Source of the DNA: Posidonia oceanica | Taxonomy: Eukaryota > Streptophyta > Magnoliopsida > Alismatales > Posidoniaceae | NCBI GenBank assembly: GCA_037176725.1 | Contig: JAZBRS010000026.1 | Coordinates: 101,725,501 to 101,789,500 of the forward strand | Direction of reading: 5' to 3' | DNA: 64,000 nucleotides | In this document: piece by piece, positions 60,485-64,000 of the stretch | Layout: each line of letters opens with the position of its first letter | Numbering within the stretch: position 1 is the stretch's first letter | Notes under the pieces: model-generated | The model's input: only the letters and a program-made list of their open reading frames with translations | The model's database searches: none | What the model was told of the DNA's origin: nothing | Made by a program: the position numbers and the translations under genes

Positions 60485-61562
60485 TTTCAGACTCCGACTT
60501 TCGTTTTTGGCTTTTCGCTTGCATGGTTTTTCGCTTGTGCTTGCCTTATGTCTGCTTCTTTGCTTTACTGCCTGCCTTATGCCTGTTGTATTGCTTACAC
60601 TGCTTTTACTTACTTTATTTATGCATTATACATGCTTAAATACTTGCTTGTCACATTATACATGCTTTTTGAGTGGTAAATGCTTTGTTCTACATAGTTG
60701 CTATGCCACTACATATGCACATGTCATGCATACCTGCTTTTTGACATGATAAGTGTTTTCTTTTCACTATCATGTCCACTACACAATGCACCTGCTATGT
60801 GCATGTCTTTTGCCTTGCTGTGCGATTGTCTGCATGCCATGGCTTCCTGTTTCTTTCCCCTTCATGCATATGCCATGTTTAGGATATTAGAAATATATTT
60901 GCTCTCCTTTGGCTTAATTTAAAAGCAACAATAAAGCTAACATTTAACATTTAAGCACAACTAGAGCTAAACTTGCAATTTTCCCCTTGGTTAATAAAAC
61001 GCAAGTAAAAAACTCTAAAGCGTATCGCATGTTTGATCATACTAGAAAGTACGCATTCTTCTCACCTAAGTCCACCCATCAGTCCGAGAAGGACAGTCCC
61101 AGTCTCTCGTTCGGTTGCTTTGACACAGTGCGAGCTGATTGGTCTGTCTTCCCTTGTCCGGGGTCGTGTCGGTGTGAGTAGAGGGTACAACCCGCGCTTT
61201 GGCCGGGTTGAGGCCCCAAAAGCACCAATCGTTCACTGCCCGAACTTTGGTCAGGATTTAGAACAATGACCTTACTTTCTGACCTGGAGTCAATAAATCC
61301 CATACCCATGAGTGAGTCCGAGTGGGCCATCTACTCAGGACATGCATGGTGAGAGAGCGCATTTTAGGACATTCATTTGCATGTGTGCCATTCATGCCAC
61401 AACTAAAAAATTTTGCAGCTACCTAACTGTTTTGTTTGTTTTTTTCCAAGTCTCGAGCCACGCCCGATTGTGCGTCTTCGGGCCGCATCTGCTCCCTATC
61501 TTTGCATACAGTTTCTGACTGTCCTGCTCCTTGTCTTGTCTGTCTGGATATTCTCTATTACC

Positions 61563-62551
61563 ATGGGGGATCCATCCTATGGCTCGTCGCCTCCCGTGGA
61601 TCCCGGGGTTGATGATCAGTCCTCCCTTTTTCTCTTGGCCGGCATCCGCCCATTTCTCCAAGCACCTCCTCCAGGAGTGCTCCTTGGTCCAGCTACCCTT
61701 GCCTTCTCTCTGCCTGTGGCACCTCGTGCTGAGGCACAGGATCCGTCCCCGCTTTCACCCAACACTAGTGGATTGAGCTGTTCGGTGCCTCCTTTCTATG
61801 TGGACCAGCTTCTTTGTCATTCAACTATGCTTTCTGAACCCACAGCTGTTACCCTTCTGCCTGGCCGGTCTGCTCCCCTGCCTCGGGGATCGTCTGCGGT
61901 ATCCCACACCGGGGTATCGCCTCTCTCCCCCGCTATGGCGTCGCGTCCACTGTCGGATGTACCTTTGTGTCTAGCCTTAGGTCCTCGTGTTGAGGCATCT
62001 ACCCTTACCTCCTCAGGTTCCCCTGCCTTGCCACCTTTGATGGTCCTACCTAGCCCGTCTTTGCCTGCCTTAGAGTCCTTTGTGTTCCCTGTAGCCTTTG
62101 ACTCCACCGCCCTGGCAGCCCTAGCTCAGCAGGTCCGATCCATCTCCCGGCTAGCTCAAGAAATGCAGGCCCTAGCTCAGGCCATGCAGAGCCAGTTATC
62201 CGCTCTTGCACCCTCTGCCCCTGCACCATCGGCACATTTTCTGGTCGTGCCCCCTAGCCGCCTGCACTCCCTACTCCTCAGGAGTCGCAGCCAGGAGGGA
62301 AGCGCGCCCAACGCCGGCTTTCTAACTTCACTCCCTTGGGCAAGTCGCTTGGTTCCTTTTTCCCCAAGGTTGTTCATCTCTTGACGCTGCCCGAGATTCG
62401 TCCACCGTTGGATCCACTCCCAGTGTGGTATCGAGTTCATTTGTTCTGCAGTTTCCATTGAGCCCCGGGGCACTCGACTGGTCACTGCCACACTTTGCGG
62501 GACGCCGTCCAGTGCCTCGTTAACCAAGGGATTCTTCGCGTCGGCGTGTAG
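61563..62551 (+). pseudogene. Decayed gag of the Tat/Ogre-type element
   Basis: A frame opens at ATG 61563 and runs to 62384. It is Pro/Ser/Leu-rich, with a heptad-like segment near LAQEMQALAQAMQSQL. From about 62285 the gag-like signal continues in another frame: LSNFTPLGKSLGSFFPKV, then CSFH, a TGA stop at 62459, APGHSTGHCHTLRDAVQ and LVNQGIL. The C--H...GHST--C-L---I--L pattern is the zinc-knuckle region of Tat/Ogre gag proteins. One frameshift and one in-frame stop show the copy is dead. Confidence 0.68.
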
Positions 62552-63006
62552 GAGGCAGACACCTCCGCCAACACCGACATCTTTTGGTCTGCCTAGCCAT
62601 TCCTCACCCAAATTTGCAAGCTTCGAGGGTGCCGGGTCCTCGGGAGTCAATCGCAGCGCTCTTGACTTTACCTCTCCCCCGATGGATCCCTCTGGCCTCA
62701 TCGGATTTGCCCAGCCCCTTTCGCTGTCCCATATCTTGAGCCTCCTGTTTTCTTGGGTTAGTCAGAATGGCCATGCCAGGATAAGAGAGCACGCGGCCAG
62801 AGATGCCAGGGCAGCACCAGCGGCGTAGGAGCGGGCCCAGTACCTCCCTCCTGAGGTTGCTGATAGATACGTCACTCTTACTCTCTTTTTTATTTCTTAC
62901 TTTGTCTTTTCGTTTTGTCGTTTTGTTTTTGCATTTTCTCGTCTGTCAGAAAACCCATAAAAAATACAAAACACTTGAAAACTTAAAAAACATGCATTTC
63001 CCTTTT

Positions 63007-63265
63007 GCACACTGGGCTGGCAGCCCTAATTGTTTGGTTGACACCCGTTAAAATGTCATACCGGGCTGGCAGCCCTAACTTCCCGGTTGACGCCCGTCAC
63101 GTCGTCTACCCCCTTTTGCACACCGGGCTGGCAGCCCTAACTGCCCAGCGGTAGGTCCGTCAACCTATCAGCATGCACGTATCCCCTCTTGCATGTACAT
63201 TCCATCCTCCACACACTGGGCTGGCAGTCCTAACTGCCTGGCGATAGATCCGTCAACCTATATTC
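63007..63265. repeat. Four copies of a GGGCTGGCAGCCC hairpin minisatellite
   Basis: The phrase GGGCTGGCAGCCCTAA occurs at about 63015, 63063, 63125 and 63220 (the last with one change). The copies are followed by variants of CCGTCAACCTAT or GGTTGACGCCCGTC. GGGCTG-G-CAGCCC can form a tight stem. The copies lie in non-coding DNA of the retrotransposon. Confidence 0.8.
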
Positions 63266-63325
63266 TTGCACATATTTGCCACTTCTTGCACATATCTGCC
63301 ACTTCTTGCACATATTACTTCCTAT
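63264..63325. repeat. 21-bp tandem repeat
   Basis: TTCTTGCACATATNTGCCAC is repeated nearly three times in a row, with the last copy truncated. Confidence 0.75.
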
Positions 63326-64000
63326 CACCTCTGCATGTGCATATCATTTCCTACATCCTGGAAAACAAAAAAACACAAAAAAAAATAAATCAAAAAACAA
63401 AAACTACAAAAACATGCTTTCCCTTGCCATTGGTTTTGATTTTATGTTTTTCTGAAGAAGCAAAAACCATAAAAATCACAAAACCCACAAAGCCCAAAAA
63501 CATGTGTAAAATCTACAAAACACATAAACATTTGCATAATCCCAAAACCGGCTTCAGATAACAAGCAGCAGTACCGAGAGGGTGTCAAGCATCGATAATC
63601 TCAGGCAGAACTCACCCGAGCAGTGCCATCTCTTTGCATGTGGCCACCAAGTGAGACTGAGAGCAGAATAAAGCATCTCGCTGAGTTCAAAACTCCCAGA
63701 AGCGAGATCCACCTTATCAAGAGAGTCCACTAGACATGGAGATGACCAAAGCAGAGCAGGGCATAGCTAGAGGCTGCCTGTACACATTGTAGAGGCTGAA
63801 GGTGCACGCCAACTAGCCAAACTCTTAACGCCTCATCCGGGACCGCTACCCTAAGAGGGCGAAGACATGCATATCCAAAAGAATAGAGATCATGTGAGCA
63901 AAAAACATGATAATATGATATGCATGTTGGGCATTAAAGAAAAATGAAGACAGAAGTCGAAGAAAGAAGGTGCCCATGAGAGGAGTGACTCGGACAAGCA
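63326..64000. other. Non-coding interior of the Tat/Ogre-type element
   Basis: A-rich runs with repeated CAAAAAC words at 63360-63530, followed by unremarkable sequence to the window edge. No protease or RT signal is found on either strand. Confidence 0.4.

Larger units (their letters stand above)
57097..64000 (+). mobile_element. 5' part of a Tat/Ogre-type Ty3-gypsy retrotransposon (runs off the window)
   Basis: A long LTR starting TGTTGACACTCC (57097) is followed at 60467-60484 by TGGCGACTCCGCTAGGGA. This is nearly complementary to the 3' end of plant tRNA-Arg(ACG), the primer type used by Ogre/Tat elements. The end of the LTR has the phrase GGGGTGCCTAACACCTTCCC, which I recognise from such LTRs. 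Downstream come a 1.1-kb leader, a decayed gag and repeat-rich non-coding DNA. No protease, RT or integrase is reached before the window ends, so autonomy and the 3' LTR cannot be judged. Confidence 0.78.

Noticed and set aside
62177..62701. 174-codon open frame on -
   Set aside because: Antisense shadow of the decayed gag, whose + strand zinc-knuckle pattern is recognisable.
63007..63265. CRISPR-like regular repeats
   Set aside because: Spacers are not unique, spacing is irregular and the genome is a plant. These are minisatellite copies.

Overview
The window is nuclear DNA of a flowering plant. The genes are split by GT-AG (and apparently two GC-AG) introns, encode plant-type proteins, and sit among LTR retrotransposons, LINE fragments and small DNA transposons. 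First exons of the WRKY, glycosylase and aminopeptidase genes are clearly GC-richer than later exons, a gradient common in monocots, but I cannot assign the order or species from this alone.

Four complete host genes could be modelled exon by exon, each with an unbroken reading frame. (1) A group I WRKY transcription factor on + (4563-8406, 538 aa, two WRKY domains). (2) A TAG-type DNA-3-methyladenine glycosylase I on - (8960-13635, 391 aa), convergent with the WRKY gene. (3) The beta subunit of Rab geranylgeranyltransferase on - (18279-33623, 327 aa), swollen to 15 kb because two introns each hold a near full-length LTR retrotransposon in the same orientation as the gene. (4) A plastid-type M17 leucine aminopeptidase on + (49219-54816, 595 aa).

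Layout. 1-4.5 kb: AT-rich spacer with a long-TIR element and a probable solo LTR. 4.5-8.4 kb: WRKY gene. 8.9-14 kb: glycosylase gene, with a tandem repeat in intron 1 and a duplicated leader. 14-18.2 kb: spacer. 18.2-33.6 kb: Rab prenyltransferase gene with a Ty1-copia element (19614-24991, itself hit by a 609-bp hAT-like element) and a Ty3-gypsy chromovirus-like element (26752-32803). 33.6-41.4 kb: spacer with SINE and LINE remnants. 41.4-47.5 kb: a second Ty1-copia element. 47.5-49 kb: a LINE 3' fragment nested in a repeat. 49.2-54.8 kb: aminopeptidase gene. 55-56.6 kb: a hAT-like element followed by a 520-bp fold-back. 57.1 kb to the right edge: the 5' part of a large Tat/Ogre-type gypsy element, with a 3.4-kb LTR, a tRNA-Arg-type primer binding site and a decayed gag.

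The host genes are unrelated housekeeping or regulatory genes (transcription control, DNA repair, Rab prenylation for vesicle traffic, peptide turnover) and show no operon-like logic. I found no clear new biological system. The least explained structure is an array of paired GTTGGACG/CGTCCAAC hairpin modules repeated about every 235 bp inside the Tat/Ogre-like LTR. Other points of note are a 12-residue tandem duplication beside the zinc site of the prenyltransferase, two inferred GC-AG introns, and several transposons whose ends and target-site duplications can be read exactly.
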